Shown here: positions 17,140 through 26,076 of the stretch, one piece after another
How positions within the stretch are numbered: position 1 is the stretch's first letter
Layout of the letters: each line of letters opens with the position of its first letter
Assembly (NCBI RefSeq): GCF_016863655.1
Contig: NZ_BOPH01000086.1
Location: 43,831-107,830 of the forward strand
DNA length: 64,000 nt
Direction: 5' to 3'
Origin: Virgisporangium ochraceum
GTDB taxonomy: Bacteria > Actinomycetota > Actinomycetes > Mycobacteriales > Micromonosporaceae
Program-made: the position numbers and the translations under genes
Notes under the pieces: model-generated
Told to the model about the DNA's origin: nothing
The model's database searches: none
Seen by the model: only the letters and a program-made list of their open reading frames with translations

Positions 17140-18144
17140 ATGACGATCGGCGGCAGTGAATACCGGGTGGGTCGTGGCCTGGCCACCACGTCGCGGGCGC
17201 TCGGGTTCGCGGTGGTCACGGCCGCGTACGTGCTCGCGGGACTGGCGGCGTGGGCCGTCGTCGCGGCCGTGCCCGACCAGCATCCGCTGCTGGTGACGTT
17301 CTGGGCCGACCTCGCCGCCACGGTCGTGGTGTTCGGGGTCTCGATGGCGGTCGGGAACTCCAGCCTGTACGACGCGTACTGGAGCGTCGCGCCACCGGTG
17401 ATCGCGGTCGCCTGGGTGGTGTGGGCCGGCGGGCTCACGGTGCGGCAGGCGGTCGTGCTGCTCCTCGTCCTCGTCTGGGCCGTACGGCTGACCGCGAACT
17501 GGGCGGTGTCGTGGCGCGGGCTCAGCCACGAGGACTGGCGGTACGTGCAGATCCGCGGCGGGCTCCCGCGCCGGGTGCCGTGGTGGCTGGTCAGCCTCAC
17601 CGGCATCCAGGTCATGCCCACGGTCGTCGTATTCCTCGGGATGCTCGCGGTGTGGCCGGCGGTCACGGAGACCGGCCGGTCGTTCGGCGTCCTCGACGTG
17701 CTCGCCGTCGTGGTGACGGCCGCCGCGATCGCGACCGAGGCCCTCGCCGACCGGCAGCTGTACCGCTTCGCGGCCGACCCGGCCAACGGCGGCCGCATCA
17801 TCGACCGGGGACTGTGGCGGTACTCCCGGCACCCGAACTACCTCGGCGAGATCGGCTTCTGGTGGGGCATGTGGCTGTTCGGGCTCGCCGCCGCGCCCGG
17901 GTGGTGGTGGACGATCGTCGGACCGGTCGCCATGGTGCTGCTGTTCACGTTCGTCAGCGTGCCCATGATGGACCGGCGCTCGATCGAGCGCCGCCCGGCG
18001 TACGAGGAGCACATGCGCCGCGTGCCGGCGATCGTCCCGTCTCTCGTGTGGCGCCGGCCCACACGCGCGTCATCCGAAACCCGCGACGACGAACGCCGCG
18101 ACCCCGACGACGGCCAGGGGCACGGCGGCGGCCAGGGCCTGTAG
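17140..18144 (+). CDS. DUF1295 integral membrane protein, steroid 5-alpha-reductase-like
   Basis: 334 residues with about eight membrane spans. The C-terminal third carries the DUF1295 / isoprenylcysteine methyltransferase-like signature: RGLWRYSRHPNYLGEIGFWWG, followed by a MDRRSIERRPAYEEHMRRVPAIVP tail (quoted in pieces). The family includes 5-alpha-reductase-like NADPH enzymes acting on lipids; the substrate here is unknown. Start: ATG at 17140, with TACGCT six bases upstream that may be a -10 element of a leaderless promoter. An in-frame ATG at 17113 is also possible. The last 25 codons overlap the 3' end of the opposing DUF6518-like gene. Confidence 0.85.
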   Translation: MTIGGSEYRVGRGLATTSRALGFAVVTAAYVLAGLAAWAVVAAVPDQHPLLVTFWADLAATVVVFGVSMAVGNSSLYDAYWSVAPPVIAVAWVVWAGGLTVRQAVVLLLVLVWAVRLTANWAVSWRGLSHEDWRYVQIRGGLPRRVPWWLVSLTGIQVMPTVVVFLGMLAVWPAVTETGRSFGVLDVLAVVVTAAAIATEALADRQLYRFAADPANGGRIIDRGLWRYSRHPNYLGEIGFWWGMWLFGLAAAPGWWWTIVGPVAMVLLFTFVSVPMMDRRSIERRPAYEEHMRRVPAIVPSLVWRRPTRASSETRDDERRDPDDGQGHGGGQGL

Positions 18145-18684
18145 ACGGCGCCGCCACGGCGCGACGGCCAGCACCACGACGAGCACACCGAGCGCGACGT
18201 CGAGCGCCGCCTGCCACGCCGGTTCCGTGCCGTAGCTGGGATCGCCGACGCGGCCGGCGAGCAGAGCCGCCTCCGCGAACAGCACCGCGCCCGGTGCCGC
18301 CGCGCCGACCACCTGCCGCCACCCGTCCGTCCGCGCCCACGCGCCGGCGACACCGAACACGACACCGGCGAGAACGCCGAACGCCATCCACAGCAGGGAA
18401 CTCGGCTGCCCGATGACGGCGAGGTCGTCGTCCTGGACCAGCGTCGCGGCGAGGTAGTAGCTCGGCACCGCGACCACGAGCCCGACCGCCGCACCGCCGG
18501 CGGCGACGCGCCACGCCCGGGCCCGGTACCCGTACCAGAACGCGGCGACGGCCCAGACGGCACTGGAGTTCCCGAGGTGCGCGACGGCCGACGGCATGAA
18601 CCTGATCCAGACGAAGTCGAGGAAGCCCAGCAGAAACCCCCCGGCCACCGCGACGACGGCCATCCACCGATGATCGGGTCGCAT
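18070..18684 (-). CDS. DUF6518-like membrane protein
   Basis: 204 residues from ATG at 18684, with five to six hydrophobic segments (GGFLLGFLDFVWIRF, WAVAAFWYGYRARAW, LLWMAFGVLAGVVFGVAG, VALGVLVVVLAV). It resembles actinobacterial DUF6518 proteins; function unknown. Its last 75 bases are antisense to the end of the DUF1295 gene, an unusually long tail-to-tail overlap. Longer in-frame readings upstream cross other genes and are shadows. Confidence 0.65.
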   Translation of the reverse strand: MRPDHRWMAVVAVAGGFLLGFLDFVWIRFMPSAVAHLGNSSAVWAVAAFWYGYRARAWRVAAGGAAVGLVVAVPSYYLAATLVQDDDLAVIGQPSSLLWMAFGVLAGVVFGVAGAWARTDGWRQVVGAAAPGAVLFAEAALLAGRVGDPSYGTEPAWQAALDVALGVLVVVLAVAPWRRRLQALAAAVPLAVVGVAAFVVAGFG

Positions 18685-18710
18685 CCGGCCGAGCCTACCG
18701 GGTGTGCGGC

Positions 18711-19625
18711 TCAGCGGCCGAGCGTCGCCGCGTCCGCGACCCGCTGCCGCCAGGCGGCGCGGACCGCGTCGAGCTCGGTCCGGTGACGCCGCTCCCAGGC
18801 GTCGAGGTTCGCGGCGACGACCCGCATCGCCTCCCGGTACGCGGGAAGCCGGCACTCCACGTCGAGCGCGAACGCCTCGTCGAGGGCCCGCAGGCCGCGC
18901 GTCCACTCGGGATCCGGCGGTTGGCCGTCGAGCGGAGCGTGCCCGGCGGGCAGGCGGGCCTGGAACAGGAAGTCGGAGCGGTCCGGGACGTCGTGGCCGA
19001 GGCGGGCACGCATGCACGGCCGGTAGCGCTCGAACGCCGCGGTCACGCGCGGGTCCCGGAGGACGGTCTCGAGCAGGTCGACGAAGCCGGCGAGTCGGTA
19101 CGCGCCGGGCGGCGGGTCGAAGTCGTGGTACGCCCGGTACTCGTAGGGCGCGCGGCACCGGTTCAGCGCCTCGATGTCGGTGGAGCCGACCCAGCCCCGT
19201 CCCGTCAGACCCGCGCGGGACAGCCTCGCCCCGGCGATCGTGTTCAGCACCAGCCGCCGGCCGCGCTCGGTGACCGAGTCGAACACGGTGGCGCTCCCGG
19301 TGCCGTAGCCCAGGTCGGCGTCGGTGAAGTCGGCGTAGAAGCTCACGAACGGCGCCATGCGGTAGGGACGGCCGGCCGCCGCCATGCAGGCCGCCACCCC
19401 ACCCTCGACCCGGTGGTAGTTGAGCCGCTCGGACGCCCGCAGCTCCTCGGCGGTCCCGGTGATCGCGACCGCCAGCGCGTCGAGCCGTGCGGCCGTCGGC
19501 CCGACGGGTCGCGTGGCGGTGGCCCCGGGTGGCGTCGGTGCCTCCGCGGGAGGCCCGCCGCCGGAGGGACCGAGGATCAGGACCACGGCCACCCACGCGG
19601 GGACCGTCAGGAACCGTCGCCACAC
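18711..19625 (-). CDS. Secreted protein of unknown function
   Basis: 304 residues. An N-terminal hydrophobic segment (FLTVPAWVAVVLILG) looks like a signal peptide or anchor. The mature part has four Cys in a pattern seen in uncharacterised actinobacterial exported proteins (CMAAAG, NRCRAPYEY, RPCMRARLG, VECRLPAYREAM). The spacing suggests two disulfides holding a helical fold. No catalytic motif is recognised. It lies between a membrane protein and a methyltransferase on the same strand. Confidence 0.65.
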   Translation of the reverse strand: MWRRFLTVPAWVAVVLILGPSGGGPPAEAPTPPGATATRPVGPTAARLDALAVAITGTAEELRASERLNYHRVEGGVAACMAAAGRPYRMAPFVSFYADFTDADLGYGTGSATVFDSVTERGRRLVLNTIAGARLSRAGLTGRGWVGSTDIEALNRCRAPYEYRAYHDFDPPPGAYRLAGFVDLLETVLRDPRVTAAFERYRPCMRARLGHDVPDRSDFLFQARLPAGHAPLDGQPPDPEWTRGLRALDEAFALDVECRLPAYREAMRVVAANLDAWERRHRTELDAVRAAWRQRVADAATLGR

Positions 19626-19655
19626 GCCGGCCCAACGAGCGGGCCCGCCGGGCGG

Positions 19656-20480
19656 CTACGGCTTGCGGCCGACGCCGCCGATCATCGTGTAGCGGGTGTC
19701 GGTCTGCGCCGAGGGGTCCTCGCCGTCGGGGCGCCAGTCGGCCAGCGGGCCCAGACCGGGCTCGACCAGCTCGAAGTCGCCGAAGTAGGCGGCGATCTCC
19801 TCCCGCCGGCGCCAGCGGCCGGTGCCCATGGTCTCGTTGAACAGCCGCTCGGCCTCGAGCGCCTTCTCCGAGATGCGCGGGTGCTCCTCGGCGGGGTTCC
19901 AGAAGTGGATGATCCCCAGGTAGCTGCCCGACGGCAGCGCGTCGCGCAGGGTTCTGGCGATGCGGGCCGGGTCTTCGGAGTCGTGCACGTGGTGCAGGAT
20001 CGAGAACAGCAGCAGCCCGACCGGCTCGGTGAAGTCGATGCGCTCGCGCACCTCGGGGTGCTCGAGGATCTCCTCCGGCCGCCGGATGTCGGCCTCGATC
20101 ACCGTGGTGGTGGACTCGTTCGCGAGCAGCGCCCGGCCGTGCACCAGCACCATCGGGTCGTGGTCGACGTAGACGGTGCGGATCGTCTTGTCGACGTCGT
20201 GGGCGACCTGGTGGACGTTGGTGGCGGTGGGAAGCCCCGAACCGATGTCGAGGAACTGCTTGATGCCGGCCTCGGCCGCCAGGAACCGCACCACCCGCCG
20301 CAGGAACGCCCGGCAGGCCCGGCCGGCCTCCTTCGCGTCGGGCGCGATCTGCAACGCCCGCTCGGCCGCCATCCGGTCGATCGCGAAGTGGTCCTTGCCG
20401 CCGACCATGTAGTCGTAGACCCTGGCCACGTTCGGCCTGGTGACATCGATACCGCGAGGTGCCACCTCGTCGCCGACCAC
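19656..20480 (-). CDS. DUF574-family SAM-dependent methyltransferase
   Basis: 274 residues, matching the actinobacterial DUF574 (Methyltransf_19) family. The opening block is PNVARVYDYMVGGKDHFAID. The SAM-binding loop reads FLDIGSGLPTATNVHQ, with YVDHDPMVL and FSILHHV following. The family is abundant in actinomycetes and its substrates are mostly unknown. Start: GTG at 20480 with AGGAGG five bases upstream. Close to, but probably independent of, the next methyltransferase. Confidence 0.93.
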   Translation of the reverse strand: MVGDEVAPRGIDVTRPNVARVYDYMVGGKDHFAIDRMAAERALQIAPDAKEAGRACRAFLRRVVRFLAAEAGIKQFLDIGSGLPTATNVHQVAHDVDKTIRTVYVDHDPMVLVHGRALLANESTTTVIEADIRRPEEILEHPEVRERIDFTEPVGLLLFSILHHVHDSEDPARIARTLRDALPSGSYLGIIHFWNPAEEHPRISEKALEAERLFNETMGTGRWRRREEIAAYFGDFELVEPGLGPLADWRPDGEDPSAQTDTRYTMIGGVGRKP

Positions 20481-20531
20481 GCGACCCTCCTATGTGGATA
20501 CTGCGTTGACGGTGAATATACCTGTCCGTCG

Positions 20532-21161
20532 CTACTCCGTGTGTACCCGGTTCGGGTGGATCGCGTGGATCCGTTCCACGGTGCCGGCCTTCAGCCGCTC
20601 GACCTCGACGACCTCGAACCCGGCCGCCTCGACCAGCGGCAGCTGACGCCGGGTGAAGTGCTCCCCCGCCGTGCGGATCGTCACGCGCTCCAGCAGCCAC
20701 TGCGCCGCCCGCACCGGGGGCCACGTGCTGGCGACGTGGTCGAGCAGCAGCAGCCGCCCACCGGGCACCAGCACCCGGCGCATCTCCGCGACCGCCGCGG
20801 CCGGGTCGGGAATCGAGCAGAGCGACAGCGCGCACACCACCGTGTCGAACGACGCGTCGTCGACGGGCAGCCGCTCGGCGTCCCCTTCGACGAGCGCGAC
20901 GGCGCGACCCTCCTCCGCGGCGCGGCGCCGCGCGATCGCCAGCATCTCCGGGCTGAGGTCGACGCCGGTGAGGTCGACGTCCGCGGGGTAGAACGGCAGG
21001 CTCCGCCCGGTTCCGATCGCGACCTCGAGCACCCGCCCCCGCGCGCGGGCGCCGAGCCACTCGCGTCCGCCGGTGAACTGGACGCGTTCGAAGAACGCGA
21101 TCTGCCGGTCGTAGGTCGGCGCGTACCGGTTCCAGACGCTCCGCTGCCGGTCGGTGTCCAT
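20532..21161 (-). CDS. Class I SAM-dependent methyltransferase (UbiE-like)
   Basis: 209 residues from ATG at 21161. Motif I is VLEVAIGTGRSLPFY, followed by LTGVDLSPEMLAIARRRA, the acidic VEGDAERLPVDDASFDTVVCALSLCSI block and VLVPGGRLLLLDHV (quoted in pieces). This is the Methyltransf_11 layout of UbiE and small-molecule methyltransferases. The substrate is unknown. It is divergent from the secreted peptidase gene at 21283. Confidence 0.88.
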   Translation of the reverse strand: MDTDRQRSVWNRYAPTYDRQIAFFERVQFTGGREWLGARARGRVLEVAIGTGRSLPFYPADVDLTGVDLSPEMLAIARRRAAEEGRAVALVEGDAERLPVDDASFDTVVCALSLCSIPDPAAAVAEMRRVLVPGGRLLLLDHVASTWPPVRAAQWLLERVTIRTAGEHFTRRQLPLVEAAGFEVVEVERLKAGTVERIHAIHPNRVHTE

Positions 21162-21282
21162 CGCCCGACCGTAACGTGGTCGGGTCTGCGCCACCATCGA
21201 TACGCCAGCCAGCGTCAGTGACCGCGGGGTCGGGCCTCCCTAGCGTCGGGTGCACCGTCATCGATGTCGAGGGGGAACACCC

Positions 21283-22779
21283 GTGCGGAGAACACTCGTC
21301 CTCGTGGCCGCCGTCGCCGTGACCGCGACCGTGGGCGCCACGCCGGCGCTGGCCCGACCGGGGCCGGCGCTCACCTGGCACGCCTGCGCCACCGGTCCCG
21401 ACGACCGGGTGGGACAGGAGCTCGACCGGGCCGGGGCGCAGTGCGCCGAGGTCACCGTGCCGCTGGACCACGCACGCCCGGACGGGCGGACCATCACCGT
21501 GGCGATCTCGCGGCTGAAGGCCACCGACCCGGCCCGCCGGGTGGGCGCGATGCTGCTCAACAGCGGCGGACCCGGCGGCACCGGCATCGACATGCCGCTG
21601 CTCCTCGCGGGCCAGGACGTGGCGCGGTCGCGCTTCGACCTCGTCGGCATGGACCCGCGGTTCGTCGGCCGCAGCACCCCGCTCGACTGCGGGTGGCCGA
21701 CCGGCACCTGGATCCGGTCGGCCGGACACGACCGCGGGTCCTTCGACCGGACGGCCGCGCTGCAGGCCGACCTCGCGCGACGCTGCGCCGACCGCAGTCC
21801 CGACCTGCTCCCCCACGCCAGCACCCGCAACACGGCCCGCGACATGGACGTCATCCGGACCGCGCTCGGCGAACGGAAGCTGTCGTACTTCGGGTACTCG
21901 TACGGCACGTACCTCGGCGCGGTCTACACGCAGCTGTTCCCGCACCGGGCCGACCGCGTCGTGCTCGACAGCGCCGTCGATCCCGACACGTTCGGACCGC
22001 GGCTGCTGCGGAAGAACGGACCGGCCACCGCCGCGGCCCTGCGCGACTTCGCCGGCTGGGCGGCCGAACGCCACCACGAGTACGGCCTCGGCGCCACGCC
22101 GGACCGGGTGGTCGCGACCGTCCTGGCGACCGACCGGGCCGCGGCGCGCACCCCGCTGCGCGTCGGACCGTACACAGCGGACGACACCCTCGTGCCGGCC
22201 CTGGTGTTCTCCGGCCTCTACGACGACCGCGACGCCGCCAACGCCGAGCTCGCCGCGACCCTGCGGGTCCTGCGCCGGGCCGCGCTGGACGGGTCGGCCG
22301 AGCCGACGCCCGCCCTGGCCGAGCAGCTGGCGTTCATCACCACCGGCGGCGACTCGCACTACGGCAGCGTGCAGGCGGCGATCGTCTGCGCCGACCGGGC
22401 CGCGCCCCGCGACCCGGAGACCTACTGGCGCGACATCGAGGCGCACCGGCGCGACGAGCCGCTGTTCGCCCCACTCGTCCGCAACCTCAACCCGTGCGCG
22501 TTCTGGCCCACCCCGCCGCGGGAACGGCCGACCGACGTGCGCAACCGGGTGCCCGCGCTGATCGTGCAGTCGACCGGGGACCCGGCCACGACCTACGCCG
22601 CCGCGACCGCGATGCACCGGGCGATGGCCGGCTCCCGCATGCTCACGCTCGACGGGGCCCGCATCCACGCCGTCTACGCCAACTACGGCAACGCCTGCGT
22701 CGACGGTCACGTGAACGCCTACCTCCGCGACGGGGTGCCGCCGGCACGCGACCTCACCTGCCATCGAACTCTCATCTGA
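21283..22779 (+). CDS. Secreted S33-family peptidase (tripeptidyl aminopeptidase-like)
   Basis: 498 residues from GTG at 21283, with GAGGGGGA upstream. A signal peptide (LVLVAAVAVTATVGATPALA) precedes an alpha/beta-hydrolase domain with NSGGPGGTG as oxyanion loop, GYSYGTYLG as nucleophile elbow (Ser206), Asp433 in STGDPATTY and His462 in GARIHAVYAN. A C-terminal TAP-like region ends with a Cys pair typical of the family. It should release short peptides from the N-terminus of extracellular proteins, as known for Streptomyces Tap/SlpD/SlpE. TCTCATCTGACTCT at its 3' end is shared with the promoter of the response-regulator gene. Confidence 0.88.
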   Translation: MRRTLVLVAAVAVTATVGATPALARPGPALTWHACATGPDDRVGQELDRAGAQCAEVTVPLDHARPDGRTITVAISRLKATDPARRVGAMLLNSGGPGGTGIDMPLLLAGQDVARSRFDLVGMDPRFVGRSTPLDCGWPTGTWIRSAGHDRGSFDRTAALQADLARRCADRSPDLLPHASTRNTARDMDVIRTALGERKLSYFGYSYGTYLGAVYTQLFPHRADRVVLDSAVDPDTFGPRLLRKNGPATAAALRDFAGWAAERHHEYGLGATPDRVVATVLATDRAAARTPLRVGPYTADDTLVPALVFSGLYDDRDAANAELAATLRVLRRAALDGSAEPTPALAEQLAFITTGGDSHYGSVQAAIVCADRAAPRDPETYWRDIEAHRRDEPLFAPLVRNLNPCAFWPTPPRERPTDVRNRVPALIVQSTGDPATTYAAATAMHRAMAGSRMLTLDGARIHAVYANYGNACVDGHVNAYLRDGVPPARDLTCHRTLI

Positions 22780-22783
22780 CTCT
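22770..22783 (+). promoter_or_regulatory. Candidate operator 1 (TCTCATNNNACTC)
   Basis: TCTCATCTGACTCT lies 57 bases before the copper-lipoprotein start and overlaps the stop of the peptidase gene. The same TCTCAT-N3-ACTC core recurs at 23980-23993, upstream of the two-component genes. Two-component regulators of the OmpR class often bind short direct repeats of this kind. Joint control of lipoprotein and regulator is inferred. Confidence 0.4.
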
Positions 22784-22839
22784 GCGGGTTCTCGCGGGTG
22801 CGGCCCCTACGGTGACCGCAACCGACGACGGGAGGACCC

Positions 22840-23973
22840 ATGAAGCGACGTGTGCTCGGGGCGGCTCTGCTCGCCCCGGCCATGCTGCTCACCGCATGCG
22901 GATCCGGGGAGCCCGCGGCGGCGCCACGGCCGCACGACGGTCACACCGCGCACGGCAGCGCGCCGCCACCACCGCCGGCGCCGCTGCGCGCGGGTGAACG
23001 GTTCGTCGAGCTGAGCATGCCGGAGGCGTACACGCCGAAGGCGCCACGCGGCGGCAACGACGAGTACCGGTGCTTCCTCGTCGACCCGGGCCTGACCGCC
23101 GGCGCCTACCTCATGGGCAGCCAGTTCCAGCCGCAGAACGCCGCGATCGTCCACCACGCGATCTTCTTCCGGATCGACCCGGGCGACGCGGGCCAGGCAC
23201 GCGACGTCGACACCCGCGACGACGGACCGGGCTGGACCTGCTTCGGCAACTCGGGGGTCGGCGAGGAGGCGACGTGGGTGGCGACCTGGGCGCCGGGCGG
23301 CACCGAGACGCTGCTCGGCGACCGGCTCGGCTACGCGATGCCGGCCGGCAGCCTCCTGGTCATGCAGGTGCACTACAACCTGCTCGGCGGCGGCGGGTCC
23401 GACCGTTCGGGTGTCCGGCTGCGGCTCAGCGACGGCGGCCCCGGGTTCCAGGCGCTGGGCAGCATGCGGCTGGCGGCGCCGGTGGAGCTGCCGTGCGCGG
23501 CCGGTGAGACCGGGGACCTGTGCGACCGCGAGCGGGCCGTCGCCGACGTGACGGAGCGCTTCGGCCGCCCCGCCGAGCGCGTGCTCTCCGGGCTCGAACG
23601 GTTGTGCGGGCCACCCGATCCGGGCGGCACCCAGCACTGCGACCGCACCGTCACGAGACCGGGCACGGTCCACGCGCTCGGCGGGCACATGCACCTGCTC
23701 GGCCGGTCGATCAGGATCGAGCTCAACCCGGGCACACCCGGCGCGCGGACGCTGCTCGACGTTCCCGCCTACGACTTCGACGACCAGGCGCTGCGGCCGC
23801 TGGCCGAGCCGCTGCCGCTGAAGGCCGGCGACACGCTCCGGGTCACCTGCACCCACGACGCGTCACTGCGCGCGCAGCTGCCCGCGCTGAAGGACACCCC
23901 GCCGCGGTACGTCGTGTGGGGCGAGGGGACCGCCGACGAGATGTGCCTCGGGCTGGTCGTGCTGACCCGGTAG
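22840..23973 (+). CDS. Lipoprotein with copper type II monooxygenase (PHM/DBM-like) fold
   Basis: 377 residues. The lipobox LLTAC (Cys20) marks it as a membrane-anchored lipoprotein, followed by a His/Pro linker. The remainder has the ligand pattern of ascorbate-dependent copper type II monooxygenases: His-His at 105-106 (IVHHAIFF) and His178 (MQVHYN) for one site, His283-x-His285 (GGHMHLLG) and Met368 (TADEMC) for the other. In peptidylglycine and dopamine beta-monooxygenases these ligands bind two coppers and hydroxylate C-H bonds using O2. Several Cys (78, 134, 219, 228, 256, 267) could form disulfides. Substrate unknown. It sits just before an OmpR/histidine kinase pair and shares a promoter motif with it. 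Confidence 0.85.
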   Translation: MKRRVLGAALLAPAMLLTACGSGEPAAAPRPHDGHTAHGSAPPPPPAPLRAGERFVELSMPEAYTPKAPRGGNDEYRCFLVDPGLTAGAYLMGSQFQPQNAAIVHHAIFFRIDPGDAGQARDVDTRDDGPGWTCFGNSGVGEEATWVATWAPGGTETLLGDRLGYAMPAGSLLVMQVHYNLLGGGGSDRSGVRLRLSDGGPGFQALGSMRLAAPVELPCAAGETGDLCDRERAVADVTERFGRPAERVLSGLERLCGPPDPGGTQHCDRTVTRPGTVHALGGHMHLLGRSIRIELNPGTPGARTLLDVPAYDFDDQALRPLAEPLPLKAGDTLRVTCTHDASLRAQLPALKDTPPRYVVWGEGTADEMCLGLVVLTR

Positions 23974-23979
23974 GCCGGT

Positions 23980-23993
23980 TCTCATGGAACTCC
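23980..23993 (+). promoter_or_regulatory. Candidate operator 2 (TCTCATNNNACTC)
   Basis: TCTCATGGAACTCC, in the short gap between the copper lipoprotein and the response regulator. It matches the motif at 22770-22783. Probably an autoregulatory site of the response regulator; inferred from position and repetition. Confidence 0.4.
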
Positions 23994-24010
23994 CAAGTTC
24001 GCGTGGTGGG

Positions 24011-24718
24011 ATGTCCGGTGCGATGAACGGTCAGACCCGGGTGCTGGTGGTGGACGACCAGCCGAACATCCTCGACATGCTCACGACGGTGCTGCGCTTC
24101 CACGGGTTCGCGGTGAGCACCGCGGCCACCGCGGCCGAGGCCGTCGCGGTGGCCACCGGCGTGCGACCCGACCTGGTGGTGCTCGACGTCCGGCTGCCCG
24201 ACGGCGACGGGATCGACGTGTGCCGCCGGCTCCGGTCCGCCGGCCTCACCGCGGGCATCGTGTTCCTCACCGCCCGCGACGCCCCCCGCGACAAGGTGAT
24301 GGGGTTGACCCTCGGCGGCGACGACTACGTCACCAAGCCGTTCTCGGTCGACGAACTGGTGGCACGCGTCCGCGCGGTCCTGCGCCGGCTGCGCCCCGAC
24401 GACGGGGACGGCACCGCCGGCGTGTTGCGCTTCGCCGACATCGAGCTCGACGACGGCGCCTGCCGGGTGCGGCGGGCGGGAACGCCGGTTCCGTTGTCAC
24501 CGACCGAGTTCCGGCTCCTGCGGTACCTGATGCGCAACCCGGGACGGGTGCTCACGCGCACGCAGATCCTGGCGGAGGTCTGGAGCTGCGACTTCGACGG
24601 CGGATCGAACGTCGTCGACACCTACATCGGCTACCTGCGGCGCAAGCTCGCGCCGTACGGTCCGCCGGTCATCACGACCGCGCGGGGCTTCGGTTACGCG
24701 CTGCGGACGGGCGGGTGA
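24011..24718 (+). CDS. OmpR-family response regulator
   Basis: 235 residues from ATG at 24011 (GTGGG just upstream; ATGs at 23984 and 24023 are alternatives). The receiver domain has the acidic pair Asp15-Asp16, phospho-acceptor Asp59 (VVLDVRLPDGDG) and Lys109 (YVTKPF). The winged-helix output domain carries LSPTEFRLLRYLMRNPGRV, SNVVDTYIGYLRRKL and the TARGFGYAL wing. Its stop overlaps the kinase start (GTGA), so the two are made together. Targets probably include the upstream copper lipoprotein. Confidence 0.95.
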   Translation: MSGAMNGQTRVLVVDDQPNILDMLTTVLRFHGFAVSTAATAAEAVAVATGVRPDLVVLDVRLPDGDGIDVCRRLRSAGLTAGIVFLTARDAPRDKVMGLTLGGDDYVTKPFSVDELVARVRAVLRRLRPDDGDGTAGVLRFADIELDDGACRVRRAGTPVPLSPTEFRLLRYLMRNPGRVLTRTQILAEVWSCDFDGGSNVVDTYIGYLRRKLAPYGPPVITTARGFGYALRTGG

Positions 24719-26076
24719 ACCGCCTGCCGCTGCGCCGCGGCCTGGCGCTCGCGATCCTCGGCCTCACCGCGGTGGCGCTCGTCGTGGCCGGGGTCGTCGG
24801 GGTGGTCGCGCTCCGGGCGTACCTGATCGAGCGGACCGACAAGCAGCTGCGCGCCGCGGCGACGCTGGCCGGCGACCGGGTCGCGTTCGTCGACACCTCC
24901 GACGGGCGCGCGGACGCGCTGCGGGGCGTGATCGCGCCGGCCGGGTACGTCGTGGAGTTCCGGACCGCCGCCGGCCACGTCGGGCGGCTCGCCGGTCCGG
25001 AGGACCTGGCACCGGGCACGTTCCTCGCCGACGCGCCCGACGCGCCGCCGGACGGCCGGGTCTCGCCGGCGGTGACCGTCGCCGGCTACCGGATGGTCAG
25101 CGTGCGGTCGGGCGGGGCCACGGTGGTGGTGGCGATCCCGCTCGACCCGGTGCGCGACACGGTCCGGCGGCTCGCGACGGTGGAGCTCATCACCGGCGCG
25201 GTCGTGCTGGTGCTGCTCGGGCTGTTCGCCCGCGTGCTGCTCGCCCGCGGCCTGCGTCCCCTCGACGAGATCACCGCGACGGCGGGCGCGATCGCGGCCG
25301 GCGACCTCGACCGGCGCGTGCCCACCGACGCGCCGCCGGGCACGGAGGTGGGCCGGCTGACCGTCGCGGTCAACGGCATGCTGACGCGCATCCAGCTGGG
25401 GCTGGCCGACGCCGAACGGTCGCAGGAGCGGCTGCGCGTGTTCCTCGCCGACGCCTCGCACGAGCTGCGCACGCCGCTGACCGCCGTGCGCGGCTACCTC
25501 CAGCTGCTGCGCAAGGGGATGGTGCCGCCCGACGCGCGTCCCGACGTGCTGCGGCGCGCCGACGACGAGGCCGCCCGCATGGCGACGATCGTCGACGACC
25601 TGCTGTACCTCGCCCGCCTGGACGCCGAACCGGTGCTCAGGCGGGAGCCGGTGGACCTGGTCGCGGTGGTCCGCGACGCGCTCGTCGACGCCCTCGCCGC
25701 GCAGCCGGACCGGCCGACGGACCTGGACGCGCCGGACCGGTGCACGGTGACCGGCGACGAGGAGGCGTTGCGCCGCGTGTTCACCAACCTGTTCGCCAAC
25801 GTCCGGACGCACACCCCACCCGACGCCGCGGTGCGCGTCTCGCTCGCGCCGGGCCCCCGCGCGGCGACGGTGGCGGTGGCCGACCGGGGACCCGGGATCC
25901 CGGACGGCCTGGCCGCGCACGTGTTCGAGCGGTTCGTGCGGGCGGAGTCGAGCACCGGCAGCGGCCTGGGGCTGGCGATCGTGGCCGAGATCGTCCGCGG
26001 CCACGGCGGCGACGTCGGCGTCGACAGTGGACCGACGGGCACGACGGTGACGGTCACCCTGCCGTACGACCCGTGA
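24715..26076 (+). CDS. Membrane sensor histidine kinase
   Basis: 453 residues from GTG at 24715. Two membrane spans (about 10-33 and 155-177) enclose a ~120-residue extracellular sensor domain. A HAMP linker (LRPLDEITATAGAIAAGDLDRRV) and the dimerisation/phosphoacceptor box ASHELRTPL (His249) follow. The ATP-binding domain has an N-box variant NLFANVRTHTP, a G1 block ADRGPGIPDG, HVFERFVRAESSTGSGLGL and a GTTVTVTLP end. The stimulus is unknown; the neighbouring copper enzyme makes copper or redox stress possible. Confidence 0.95.
   Translation: MNRLPLRRGLALAILGLTAVALVVAGVVGVVALRAYLIERTDKQLRAAATLAGDRVAFVDTSDGRADALRGVIAPAGYVVEFRTAAGHVGRLAGPEDLAPGTFLADAPDAPPDGRVSPAVTVAGYRMVSVRSGGATVVVAIPLDPVRDTVRRLATVELITGAVVLVLLGLFARVLLARGLRPLDEITATAGAIAAGDLDRRVPTDAPPGTEVGRLTVAVNGMLTRIQLGLADAERSQERLRVFLADASHELRTPLTAVRGYLQLLRKGMVPPDARPDVLRRADDEAARMATIVDDLLYLARLDAEPVLRREPVDLVAVVRDALVDALAAQPDRPTDLDAPDRCTVTGDEEALRRVFTNLFANVRTHTPPDAAVRVSLAPGPRAATVAVADRGPGIPDGLAAHVFERFVRAESSTGSGLGLAIVAEIVRGHGGDVGVDSGPTGTTVTVTLPYDP

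Noticed and set aside
18684..22764. Minus-strand frame open across several genes (total 1,564 codons)
   Set aside because: Only its final 204 codons resemble a protein (the DUF6518-like gene). The rest crosses two methyltransferase genes and a peptidase in wrong frames.
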